This document shows positions 38,901-46,357 of a stretch of DNA of 64,000 nt, piece after piece. The stretch is from Caballeronia hypogeia. GTDB lineage: Bacteria > Pseudomonadota > Gammaproteobacteria > Burkholderiales > Burkholderiaceae. The position numbers and the translations under genes were made by a program. A model generated the notes under the pieces. That model saw nothing but the letters and a program-made list of their open reading frames with translations, had not been told where the DNA came from and did no database searches. The stretch is taken from the NCBI RefSeq assembly GCF_001544875.2, contig NZ_FCOA02000003.1, positions 186,001 through 250,000 on the forward strand, in the 5' to 3' direction. The number at the start of each line of letters is the position of its first letter. Position 1 is the stretch's first letter.

Positions 38901-39421
38901 GCGCGCTGCAATTCGATATAGAACGCGTTCGGAAAGAGCTTCGCCCAGCGCTCGGCATTGCGCTGCGCGCTCGCCGTGTTGCCCGCCGCGAACGCCATGC
39001 CGATATCGCCCGTCTGCGCGCCCGACAGCGCCAGCAGCCCTTCGGCGAGACCCTCTTCGAGCCACTCGACCAAGACTTCGGCGCGGCCGCGATACTGGTT
39101 CGTCAACCACGCGCGGCTCAGCAATTCGCAAAGGTTCAGATAGCCCCGTTTGTCGCGCACGAGCAGCAGGAGACGCGAGGGCTTGTCGCGGTCGTCGGGA
39201 TTGGTGATCCAGACGTCGCAACCGGCGATGGGCTTCACGCCCTTGCCACGCGCTTCCTTGTAGAAGCGCACGAGACCGAATGCGTTGCCGAGATCGGTGA
39301 GCGCGAGCGCGCCCTGACCGTCTTTCGCGGCAGCGGCGACGACGTCGTCCAGCCGCACGATGCCGTCGGCGATCGAGAATTCGGAGTGGACGCGGAGATG
39401 AACGAAGCGGGGATCTGACAT
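35900..39421 (-). CDS. dnaE: DNA polymerase III alpha subunit
   Basis: 1173 residues, close to the usual 1160. This is the replicative polymerase. N-terminal PHP domain (FVHLRVHSEFSIADGIVRLDD), then the C-family polymerase core with VSMPDFDIDFCQEGRDRVI carrying catalytic Asps and GPGRGSGAGSLVAYALGITD. A helix-hairpin-helix follows, then an OB-fold (~1000-1090) and a C-terminal tau-binding part. The start MSDPRFVHL at 39421 matches the family; 22 more in-frame residues upstream look untranslated. A -10-like TACAAT lies only 6 bp before this ATG and there is no Shine-Dalgarno. The LPS glycosyltransferase follows with a 1-bp overlap. Confidence 0.97.
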   Translation of the reverse strand: MSDPRFVHLRVHSEFSIADGIVRLDDVVAAAAKDGQGALALTDLGNAFGLVRFYKEARGKGVKPIAGCDVWITNPDDRDKPSRLLLLVRDKRGYLNLCELLSRAWLTNQYRGRAEVLVEWLEEGLAEGLLALSGAQTGDIGMAFAAGNTASAQRNAERWAKLFPNAFYIELQRAGQPGEQAYIQEAVKLAAKLKLPVVATHPMQFMTPDDFTAHEARVCISEGDILANPRRQKRFTQDQFFRTQDEMCALFTDIPSALANTVEIARRCNLTLELGKPKLPLFPTPDGMSLDDYLVQLSKEGLEVRLQQLYPDETERDAQRETYYARLDFECGTIIKMGFPGYFLIVADFIMWAKNNGVPVGPGRGSGAGSLVAYALGITDLDPLRYNLLFERFLNPERVSMPDFDIDFCQEGRDRVIQYVKGKYGADAVSQIATFGTMAAKAAVRDIGRVLDLGYMFTDGIAKLIPFKPGKHVTIADAMKEEPALQERFDSEDEVHQLLELAQRVEGLTRNVGMHAGGVLIAPGKLTDFCPLYTQGEDGGVVSQYDKDDVEAVGLVKFDFLGLTTLTILDWAERYIRRLDPSKKDWNLAQVPLDDPASFSILKKANTVAVFQLESRGMQGMLKDAQPDRFEDIIALVALYRPGPMDLIPSFCARKHGREIVEFPDPRVEPVLKETYGIMVYQEQVMQMAQIIGGYSLGGADLLRRAMGKKKPEEMAQHRELFADGAAKNGLTREKSDEIFDLMEKFAGYGFNKSHAAAYALLAYYTAWLKAHHPAEFMAANMSLAMDDTDKVKILFEDCATNGLAVLPPDINQSAYRFEPVAEADGSRSKTIRYGLGAVKGSGQNAIEEILRAREDGKFTDLFDFCERIDRRVVNRRTVEALIRSGAFDTIHANRAQLLASVPMAMEAADQAAANAMQAGLFDMGDAPLAKHEYVDEPEWSDKKRLQEEKTALGFYLSGHLFDAYKGEVRRFVRQKIGELKEGRDKLVAGVISAMRTQMTQRGKMLIVNLDDGSGQCEVTVFNEQFEANKALFKEDELLVVQGQARNDAFTGGIRFTVDTAMDLERARSRYAQSVKVEMNGNADAGRLRRVLEAHAAGAQSEPPPAPVRDNGRNGRERQSAPIPNGLNVSIVYRSEHAEGEVRLGDAWRVKPTDDLITALRGEFAGSAIEIVY

Positions 39422-39427
39422 GGCGGT

Positions 39428-39433
39428 ATTGTA
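39428..39433 (-). promoter_or_regulatory. -10 element directly before dnaE
   Basis: Minus strand TACAAT (5 of 6 to consensus) ends 6 bp before the dnaE ATG, predicting a start at or next to the A of ATG. A CGGGCCC/GGGCCCG inverted repeat (39438-39444 and 39456-39462) covers the -35 zone and could be an operator. The -35 hexamer itself is poor. Confidence 0.4.
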
Positions 39434-39573
39434 CATGCGGGCCCTGCCGAAAAACGGGCCCGGAACGCGTGCTGGCCGATCGGACAAGGCCTTCGCGGAG
39501 CGCCAGAATTGCGCAGGCTCAAGCGCGCGCGACGCGCCGCGGACAATCCGGCGAAGGCGCGCGCCATTTGCGG

Positions 39574-39579
39574 GATAAT
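39574..39579 (+). promoter_or_regulatory. -10 element for trhO
   Basis: GATAAT, 5 of 6 to TATAAT, 68 bp before the trhO start. No convincing -35 was seen. Confidence 0.35.
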
Positions 39580-39647
39580 ACGGTTTTTGCGCGGAATCCT
39601 TGCGCGCATTTTTTACCCGTTACAGCCGTATCCAGCGTCGTCCGATC

Positions 39648-40514
39648 ATGAGCATCCTGAACCTCTCCGCCTACAAATTCGTCACCATCGAGGACGGCCC
39701 CGCGTGGCGGTCGCTCGTCACCGAACGCTGCAACGCGCTCGGACTCAAGGGCACGATTCTGCTGGCGCCGGAAGGCATCAATCTTTTCATCGCGGGGCCG
39801 ATTGCCGAAGTCCGCGAATTCATCGATTACATCCGTTCGGACGCGCTGTTCGGCGGCCGTTTCGCCGATCTGCAATTCAAGGAAAGCCTCTCCGCGAAGC
39901 AGCCGTTCCGCCGCATGCTGGTGAAGCTCAAGCGCGAAATCATCACGATGAAGAAGCCCGCGATCAAGCCCGAGCTCGGCCGCGCGCCCGCCGTCGACGC
40001 CCCCACGCTGAAAGCCTGGCTCGACCGCGGCCACGACGACGCGGGGCGTCCGGTCGTCATGCTCGACACACGCAATGCGTTCGAAGTCGATGTCGGCACG
40101 TTCGACAACGCGCTCGATTACCGCATCACGAAGTTCAGCGAGTTTCCCGAGGTGATCGAACAGAATCGTGCCGATCTCGAAGGCAAGACGGTCGTGTCGT
40201 TCTGCACGGGCGGAATTCGGTGCGAAAAGGCTGCAATCCACATGAAGGAAGTGGGGATCGAGCACGTTTATCAGCTCGAGGGCGGCATTCTCAAGTACTT
40301 CGAGGAAGTGGGCGGCGCGCATTACACGGGCGAATGTTTCGTGTTCGATTACCGCACGGCGCTCGATCCGAACCTGCAGCCAACGGCGACCGCGCAATGT
40401 TTCGGCTGTCGCGCGGTGGTATCGGAGGAAGATCAGCGGTCGCCGTTCTACAAGGCGGGCGAAACGTGCCCGGCCTGCCATCCGGAAGCCTCCAGGGTCA
40501 GCCAGGCGGCATAA
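39648..40514 (+). CDS. trhO: tRNA uridine(34) hydroxylase / rhodanese-like protein TrhO
   Basis: 288 residues (YceA family). TrhO uses a rhodanese domain to hydroxylate uridine 34 of some tRNAs with O2. N-terminal acylphosphatase-like domain ([15 protein letters not shown]), central rhodanese domain with [15 protein letters not shown] (active Cys ~186), and a C-terminal Cys cluster CFGCRAVV...CPACH that probably binds zinc. ATG 39648 was chosen. gluQRS starts 9 bp after it, so two tRNA modification genes form an operon. Confidence 0.94.
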   Translation: MSILNLSAYKFVTIEDGPAWRSLVTERCNALGLKGTILLAPEGINLFIAGPIAEVREFIDYIRSDALFGGRFADLQFKESLSAKQPFRRMLVKLKREIITMKKPAIKPELGRAPAVDAPTLKAWLDRGHDDAGRPVVMLDTRNAFEVDVGTFDNALDYRITKFSEFPEVIEQNRADLEGKTVVSFCTGGIRCEKAAIHMKEVGIEHVYQLEGGILKYFEEVGGAHYTGECFVFDYRTALDPNLQPTATAQCFGCRAVVSEEDQRSPFYKAGETCPACHPEASRVSQAA

Positions 40515-40523
40515 GCCTTTTCG

Positions 40524-41393
40524 ATGACCTATCGCGGCCGCTTCGCGCCCTCGCCCACCGGTCCGCTGCATGCGGGCTCGCTCGTCAGCGCGCTCGCGAG
40601 CTTTCTCGATGCGCGCGCACGTGGCGGAAGCTGGCTCGTGCGTATCGAGGATGTCGATGCGCCGCGCACCGTGCCCGACGCCGCCGACGAAATTCTCGCG
40701 ACGCTCGCGCATTTCGGCATGCATCCGGACGAAGCGCCGGTGTGGCAAAGCGAGCGCGGCGCGGCTTACGCGGCGGCGTTCGAGCGATTGCAGGCGGCGG
40801 GCTTCGTCTATCCGTGCGGCTGCACGCGGCGTGAAATCGCCGATTCGCTCGTACACGTCCACGCGCGTCACGCGACGCTGGCGTATCCGGGAACGTGCCG
40901 AAACGGCCTGCATGGCAAGCCCGCCCGCGCGTGGCGCCTGCGCGTACCTGATGGCGACGCGGCGCGTCTCACGTTCGTCGATCGCTGCCAAGGGCCGCAG
41001 ACGCAGGATCTCGCGACCGAAGTCGGCGATTTCGCGCTGAAGCGCGCGGATGGCCTGTGGGCCTATCAGCTCGCGGTCGTCGTCGACGACGCCGCAGCCG
41101 ATATCACTCACGTCGTGCGCGGCGCCGACCTGCTCGATTCGACCGCGCGGCAAATCTACCTGCAACAGTGCCTCGGCGTGCCGACGCCGGCTTATCTGCA
41201 CGTACCGGTGGTCAACAACGACATCGGCGAAAAGCTGAGCAAGCAGACGGGCGCGGCGCCGCTCAATCGCGAAGCGCCGCTCGATGCGCTCGTCGAAGCT
41301 GCGCTGCATCTGGGCATCGACGTATCGGCCGCATCGCTCGATGCGTTCTACAGCGCGGCGACCGCCGCCTGGGCCGCGCGCTTCGGGCGCTGA
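40524..41393 (+). CDS. gluQRS: glutamyl-Q tRNA(Asp) synthetase
   Basis: 289 residues. A truncated GluRS paralogue that attaches glutamate to queuosine 34 of tRNA-Asp. Seen: [20 protein letters not shown] (HIGH-like motif), Zn-site cysteines in YPCGCTRRE and YPGTC, and [13 protein letters not shown] (KMSKS-like). It lacks the anticodon-binding domain, as expected. A strong terminator follows. Confidence 0.96.
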   Translation: MTYRGRFAPSPTGPLHAGSLVSALASFLDARARGGSWLVRIEDVDAPRTVPDAADEILATLAHFGMHPDEAPVWQSERGAAYAAAFERLQAAGFVYPCGCTRREIADSLVHVHARHATLAYPGTCRNGLHGKPARAWRLRVPDGDAARLTFVDRCQGPQTQDLATEVGDFALKRADGLWAYQLAVVVDDAAADITHVVRGADLLDSTARQIYLQQCLGVPTPAYLHVPVVNNDIGEKLSKQTGAAPLNREAPLDALVEAALHLGIDVSAASLDAFYSAATAAWAARFGR

Positions 41394-41400
41394 AAAAGCA

Positions 41401-41430
41401 AAAAGGCAGCCACGCGGGCTGCCTTTTTTT
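41401..41430. terminator. bidirectional terminator between gluQRS and rhlE
   Basis: AAAAGGCAGCC (41401-41411), 5-nt loop, GGCTGCC (41417-41423), then seven Ts. The matching A-run lets it serve the convergent rhlE as well. Confidence 0.85.
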
Positions 41431-41454
41431 ACGCGCGCTTCGCTTCAGCAGGAA

Positions 41455-42951
41455 TCAAGACGACTTGCGCGGCATTCCCAAGCCACCCAGCAACGCGGCG
41501 AGCGGCTGCTTCGGCGCGCTCTTGCGCTCGGGTTCGGCTGTTTCCTCCTGACGCTTCATCGCGGAGGGCGACGGTTCGTAAGGCTTCAGGAAAAACTCGT
41601 CGATGGGCTGCTGACGACCGCGCGGACGATCGTGCGTACCCGTCGTGCGGCGGCGCGAACCGGCTTCATCGCGCGACACATGCCGATGCTCGCCGCGCTC
41701 CGGACGGCCGAAGCGCTCGTCGCGGCGCGGGCCCGAACCACCGCTGGAACCGTCACGGCGTGCGCGCGTGGTCACTTCGAGCGGCTCGACTTCGAGCGGG
41801 CGCTTGATCAGCTTTTCGATGTCGGCGAGCTGCTTGCGCTCGTTCGCGCTGCACAGCGACAGCGCGTCGCCGGACGCGCCCGCGCGCCCCGTGCGGCCGA
41901 TGCGGTGCACGTAATCTTCCGCATTGAACGGCAGATCGAAGTTGATGACGGCCGGCAGCTCCGCGATATCGAGACCACGCGCCGCGACATCGGTGGCGAC
42001 GAGCGCCTCGATTTCGCCGCGCTTGAACGCGTCGAGCGCCTGCATGCGCTCACTCTGCGAACGGTCGCCGTGAATCGCCGTCGCGACGATCCCGTCCTTC
42101 TCCAGCACGCGCGCCAGCCGGCTCGCGCCGATCTTGCTGTTGCAGAAGACGATCACCTGCTTCAGCTCGCGCTCGCGGATCAGTTGGGCCACCGCGCCGG
42201 ATTTGTCGCTTTCGTGCACCTCGTACACGATCTGGCGCACGTTGGCGTTGGTCGAATTGCTGCGCGCCACTTCGATCGTCTGCGGATTGCGCAGGTAAGT
42301 GGACGCCAGTTTCTTGATTTCGGCCGAGAACGTCGCGGAGAACAGCAGCGTCTGACGCTCCTTCGGCAGCAGATTCAGGATGCGCTGCAAATCGGGCAGG
42401 AAGCCCATGTCCAGCATGCGGTCGGCTTCGTCCAGCACGAGCATCTGCACCTGACCGAGATTGACCGTCTTCTGCTGGACGTGGTCGAGCAGACGGCCAG
42501 GCGTCGCGATCAGGATTTCGACGCCACGGCGCAGCGCATCCGACTGCGGATTCATGTCGACGCCACCGAACACCACCGTGCTGCGCAGCGGCGTGTGCTT
42601 GGAGTAGGTCTGCACGTTGGCGGCGACCTGGTCGGCGAGTTCGCGCGTGGGCGTGAGCATCAGCGCGCGCACCGGATGCCGCGCGGGCGAAGCGCTCGTG
42701 TTGGCGGAAGGCAGCAGGCGCTGGATGATCGGCAGCGAGAAGCTGGCGGTCTTGCCGGTGCCGGTCTGCGCGGCGCCCATGACGTCACGGCCGGCGAGCA
42801 CGACCGGAATGGCCTGCGCCTGGATCGGCGTGGGCGTGGTGTAGCCGGACTCGCGCACCGCTTTCAGGATGTCGGCGGACAAACCGAACTGGTCGAACGT
42901 CGGCTCGGCGGCCTGTGCGGTGGACGGGTTCGTGGCGACGGAATCGGACAT
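41455..42951 (-). CDS. rhlE: DEAD-box RNA helicase RhlE
   Basis: 498 residues. The helicase core has the Q motif (TFDQFGLSADILKAV...PTPIQAQAIP), Walker A AAQTGTGKTASF, VLDEADRMLD, SATF and the C-terminal HRIGRTGRAG. The last ~100 residues are Arg/Glu/Gly-rich and basic, as in RhlE, for RNA binding. RhlE acts in ribosome assembly and mRNA turnover. ATG 42951 was chosen; the frame remains open for 169 codons upstream but reads as non-coding. An extended -10 promoter at 43376-43384 suggests a ~418-nt leader. Confidence 0.94.
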   Translation of the reverse strand: MSDSVATNPSTAQAAEPTFDQFGLSADILKAVRESGYTTPTPIQAQAIPVVLAGRDVMGAAQTGTGKTASFSLPIIQRLLPSANTSASPARHPVRALMLTPTRELADQVAANVQTYSKHTPLRSTVVFGGVDMNPQSDALRRGVEILIATPGRLLDHVQQKTVNLGQVQMLVLDEADRMLDMGFLPDLQRILNLLPKERQTLLFSATFSAEIKKLASTYLRNPQTIEVARSNSTNANVRQIVYEVHESDKSGAVAQLIRERELKQVIVFCNSKIGASRLARVLEKDGIVATAIHGDRSQSERMQALDAFKRGEIEALVATDVAARGLDIAELPAVINFDLPFNAEDYVHRIGRTGRAGASGDALSLCSANERKQLADIEKLIKRPLEVEPLEVTTRARRDGSSGGSGPRRDERFGRPERGEHRHVSRDEAGSRRRTTGTHDRPRGRQQPIDEFFLKPYEPSPSAMKRQEETAEPERKSAPKQPLAALLGGLGMPRKSS

Positions 42952-43436
42952 GGTGAATATATTGGCTTTCGCTAAAGTGCCGCTTGACGCGGCGCGTAAG
43001 AAATCGGTCGGGATACGGTCGATCGGGTGCGACCGGTCGCTTACGCGGATGTGTTTCGTGGCGCTCGCGGCGCAGTTGGCGCGCGCGGGCGCGTGATGCC
43101 GGGCATTACGGCTCGTTTTTGCCAGATCGGGCGAGCCCGGGTCGCCCGTTTTCCGCCCGTTTCCTTTCACGCGAGCCGGCGTTCCGATGGAACACCGCTT
43201 CGATGACGCCTTCAAGACAGGCGACAACGCTCTAATCTGGTCCGGCGGCTCGCTCGCGGTCATGACCGCTGACCGCGCCGCTGGCGAATGCTTGCGCTCA
43301 GGTCGGCATCGGACGGCGACGCCGCAAAGTTCGTGATTCTTCGTGGCCGCGGATTTCGAGGCCGTAAAGCCGTGCATTGTAGCACCGCGCGGGCGAGCGC
43401 TCCGGCGGCGCGCCACCGCGCCCGCCGCTTCCCGCG
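42952..43436 (-). other. rhlE upstream region, likely long 5' leader
   Basis: 485 bp without a believable gene on either strand. The only good promoter seen for rhlE lies at its far end, so most of the region would be transcribed as leader. Several GC-rich inverted repeats are present, none followed by a T-run. Confidence 0.5.
43376..43384 (-). promoter_or_regulatory. extended -10 promoter, probable rhlE promoter
   Basis: Minus strand TGCTACAAT: TACAAT (5 of 6) with TG one base upstream. Predicted start ~43369. It lies 50 bp past the stop of the mliC-like gene, so it is not within that gene. Confidence 0.45.
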
Positions 43437-43793
43437 CTACTTCTTGCGCGCCTCGCAATCGGCGAGCAGCGGCGGGGCATCCTTCGCGGCCATTTCATCG
43501 TAGAGATTGGCCTGCGGGCCCTTGGTCCACCATGTGTACTGATCCGCCACATATTTCGCGCCGGAACCCGCGATCACGTTGACGAACAGCAGTTTGCGCC
43601 CGTCGACGGTCAGCGCCGCGAAACTCTGACGGTTGCGCGTGTTGGTGTATTGCACCGACACGCTCTTGCCGTCCTTGCAGTCATAACGCGTCGTCTGCGT
43701 CGATGCGGTCTGGATCTGCGGCACGGTGAGCGGCATCGCGGTTGCGGCCTGGGCGACGAGCGACGCCGCTGTGAGGGCAAGAAGTTTCTTCAT
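43437..43793 (-). CDS. MliC-family lysozyme inhibitor
   Basis: 118 residues with a Sec signal peptide (MKKLLALTAASLVAQAATA, cleavage near residue 19-20). The mature domain has YDCKDGKSVSVQYTNTRN, LTVDGRKLLF and YTWWTKGPQANLY with a paired C-terminal Cys (DCEARKK), the MliC/PliC fold. These proteins block C-type lysozymes in the periplasm. Without a lipobox it would be a soluble periplasmic (PliC-like) form. ATG 43793 was chosen over a longer Arg-rich frame. Confidence 0.85.
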   Translation of the reverse strand: MKKLLALTAASLVAQAATAMPLTVPQIQTASTQTTRYDCKDGKSVSVQYTNTRNRQSFAALTVDGRKLLFVNVIAGSGAKYVADQYTWWTKGPQANLYDEMAAKDAPPLLADCEARKK

Positions 43794-43848
43794 CGTTCGG
43801 TTCGCTTGTTGGTTGAACGGGATGCGGGTGGCACGGTTTCCGGATGGA

Positions 43849-44019
43849 TCAGGGATCGATGACGTCCGCGCACGCGTCGGTGGGCGCGGCCGCGACGTGG
43901 CCGACGACCGGCACGATCTTGAGCCCCGCCGACGCGATCCGGCACGGCGCGGCCGCGAGGCCACAGCCCGAGAGACCCAGAGAAGCCACGACGAACGCGG
44001 CCAGCACTTTCCATTTCAC
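43849..44019 (-). CDS. small lipoprotein, DUF6726-like
   Basis: 56 residues from a GTG at 44019, preceded by GGGAG with an 8-9 nt spacer. A signal peptide is followed by the lipobox LSGC (Cys19), then CGLAAAPCRIASAGLKIVPV and VGHVAAAPTDACADVID. This short pattern resembles a Burkholderiales lipoprotein family of unknown function (I recall it as DUF6726). Located between the lysozyme inhibitor and purT on the same strand. Confidence 0.7.
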   Translation of the reverse strand: MKWKVLAAFVVASLGLSGCGLAAAPCRIASAGLKIVPVVGHVAAAPTDACADVIDP

Positions 44020-44051
44020 GTTGCTCGCTCCCGCCGACGCCGCAGCGCCGC

Positions 44052-45284
44052 TCAACTGGCCGAAACCGGCCTTACCTTCGACGCCGCCAGCTTCGCGCGC
44101 TCACGCGCCTCGCCGGTGTCGGCGCCGCTTGCCAGCGCGACGCCCATGCGGCGCTTCACGAAGCTCTCCGGCTTTCCGAACAGACGCAGATCGGCGCCCG
44201 GCACGGCAAGCGCTTCGGCGACGCCTTCGAACGCAATGCCCGCCTCGTCCAATCCGCCATAGATCACGGCGGACGCGCCCGGCGTGCGCAAAGAAGGATC
44301 GACCGGCAGGCCGAGGATCGCGCGCGCGTGCAGCTCGAATTCGGAGAAGCGCTGCGTCGCGAGCGTGACGAGACCGGTGTCATGCGGACGCGGACTCACT
44401 TCCGAGAACCAGACATCGTCGCCGCGCACGAACAGCTCGACGCCGAAGAGCCCGCGCCCGCCCAGCGCCGTCACTACTTTCGCTGCGACATCGCGCGATT
44501 TTTCCAGCGCCGCGGGGCTCATCGCCTGCGGCTGCCAGGATTCGACGTAATCGCCCGCCATCTGCAAGTGGCCGATCGGCTCGCAGAAATACGTCTGCGT
44601 CGCGCCGCTCGCCGGGTCCGCCGCGCGCACGGTGAGCTGCGTGATTTCATAGTCGAAATCGATGAAACCCTCGACGATCACGCGCCCGTGATTCACGCGG
44701 CCGCCCGCCATCGCGTAGTTCCAGGCGGGCTCGATATCGGCGTCGCTCTTCAGGACCGATTGCCCTTTGCCCGACGACGACATCACCGGTTTCACGACGC
44801 ACGGAAAGCCGATCTTCGCGATCGCGGCCCTCATCTCGTCGAGCGATTGCGCGAACGCGTACGGCGAAGTCGGCAGGCCGAGCTCCTCGGCGGCCAGGCG
44901 CCGGATGCCCTCGCGGTTCATCGTAAGCTGCGTGGCGCGCGCCGTCGGGATGACCGTGGCGAGGCCGGACGCTTCGATGTCGGCGAGCGCGTCGGTTGCG
45001 ATCGCTTCGATTTCCGGCACGATCAGATGCGGCCGCTCCTGCTCGACGAGCGCCTTGAGCGCGGCGGCGTCGGTCATGTCGATCACGTGCGCGCGATGCG
45101 CGACCTGATGCCCCGGCGCGTTCGCGTAGCGGTCCACGGCGATCACTTCGACGCCGAGACGCTGCAGCGCGATGATCACTTCCTTGCCGAGCTCGCCGGC
45201 GCCGAGCAGCATGACGCGCGTGGCGCCGGACGAAAGCGGCGTGCCGATGCGCGCGGCGGGCGCGCGAAGTGGATCAACTTGCAT
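44052..45284 (-). CDS. purT: formate-dependent GAR transformylase
   Basis: 410 residues, ATP-grasp enzyme making formyl-GAR from GAR, formate and ATP without folate. Seen: [52 protein letters not shown] (ATP loop), and [21 protein letters not shown] 6 nt before ATG 45284 fixes the start. purD is elsewhere in the window. The C-terminal ~20 residues are Ala/Lys-rich. Confidence 0.96.
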   Translation of the reverse strand: MQVDPLRAPAARIGTPLSSGATRVMLLGAGELGKEVIIALQRLGVEVIAVDRYANAPGHQVAHRAHVIDMTDAAALKALVEQERPHLIVPEIEAIATDALADIEASGLATVIPTARATQLTMNREGIRRLAAEELGLPTSPYAFAQSLDEMRAAIAKIGFPCVVKPVMSSSGKGQSVLKSDADIEPAWNYAMAGGRVNHGRVIVEGFIDFDYEITQLTVRAADPASGATQTYFCEPIGHLQMAGDYVESWQPQAMSPAALEKSRDVAAKVVTALGGRGLFGVELFVRGDDVWFSEVSPRPHDTGLVTLATQRFSEFELHARAILGLPVDPSLRTPGASAVIYGGLDEAGIAFEGVAEALAVPGADLRLFGKPESFVKRRMGVALASGADTGEARERAKLAASKVRPVSAS

Positions 45285-45621
45285 GAGTGCTCCGGACGAA
45301 AGTCGTGTGATGAGGCGGCATCGGGTGCGATGTTTGGGCGCGATCCTAACACGCAGCACCAGCGGCCATACAGCGTCGTCACAAGCGGTATTGACACGCG
45401 ATCGGGCAGCGGAATTCCCTGCGCGAAGCCGATCGAAACCGGCCCCGCGGCAACGTCGGCGTGCATTTTGTTGCACGCCAGAGCTAGACAAATGGTTGGA
45501 CGAGTGCGATACGCTTACGGTTTCGCCAGCTTCAGGATCATCGATGCCAACGCACTTCCATCGCGCGAGCGCAACGCACGCTCCACGCTCATCGTCACGT
45601 TTCCTGTCGCGTCGCCCGCAG
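45285..45621. other. divergent intergenic region purT/META lipoprotein
   Basis: 337 bp. It holds TTGACA (45391-45396, plus strand, perfect -35 but without a good -10) and a perfect 8-bp inverted repeat GGCGTGCA-TTTTGT-TGCACGCC (45458-45479) that could be an operator. The in-frame extension upstream of the META gene is not protein-like. Confidence 0.5.
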
Positions 45622-46146
45622 ATGTCTTCGCCGGTCTCGCGCGCGGGCGTGCTTGCTTGCACTGTGCTCGTCGCGACCAGCCTCATCGCCGGATGCGCGA
45701 TGCCGAAGCACTCCGACGCGAGCGCGCCGCCCACCGATCCGTACAATCCCGCAGCCACCCAACTGCTCGACGACACGCAATGGCAACTCGCGAGCTGGAC
45801 CGATGCGAACGGCCAGCCGCGCGCGCTGCCGCAAGCAGGCCAGGACGGCGCGCAGCCGCTGACGCTGGATTTCTCGACCGCGAGCGGTCGTCGCCGGGCA
45901 AGCGGCTATTCGGGCTGCAACCGTTTCACGGGCGCGTACGAACTGAAAGACGGCAAGCTGAACTTCGGTCCGCTCGCCGGTACGCGCATGGCGTGCGTGT
46001 CCGGCGCGGGCGCGGCGCTGGAGCAGCCGTATCTCGACGGACTGGCGCACGTCGCTAAAAGCGGCGTGCAGATGAACCCGCCACAGGCGCTGCAACTGAC
46101 GCTCGAAAACGGTCAGGTGCTCACCTTTGCGCCGCGCGGCAAGTAA
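45622..46146 (+). CDS. META-domain (HslJ-like) lipoprotein
   Basis: 174 residues. Signal peptide with lipobox IAGC (Cys25), then a linker and a META domain (~50-170) with [33 protein letters not shown] and [15 protein letters not shown]/HslJ proteins are envelope proteins linked to heat shock and novobiocin resistance in E. coli. ATG 45622 gives the best signal peptide; an ATG 78 nt upstream would make a longer basic n-region. Confidence 0.85.
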   Translation: MSSPVSRAGVLACTVLVATSLIAGCAMPKHSDASAPPTDPYNPAATQLLDDTQWQLASWTDANGQPRALPQAGQDGAQPLTLDFSTASGRRRASGYSGCNRFTGAYELKDGKLNFGPLAGTRMACVSGAGAALEQPYLDGLAHVAKSGVQMNPPQALQLTLENGQVLTFAPRGK

Positions 46147-46357
46147 GCACGGCGGCGTGCGCGAATACGTCGCGCGTCGCGAACATGCGCGGTGTTGCGT
46201 AGTTGCGGCATACGCGTCGCGGGCGCGCCGCAGCCGTTAAACTCTCCGATCGAACTGCCCGGCCGAAAGACGCACAGAAAAGACCAATCGGGAAACCCAT
46301 TGGCGCGGCCGGGCCGCAGTCTCATTCGTTTCACCCAACATTGGTTCACTCTCAAGC

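Noticed and set aside
42952..43458. 169-codon in-frame extension upstream of rhlE
   Set aside because: Composition is not protein-like and the Q-motif N-terminus at 42951 is normal.
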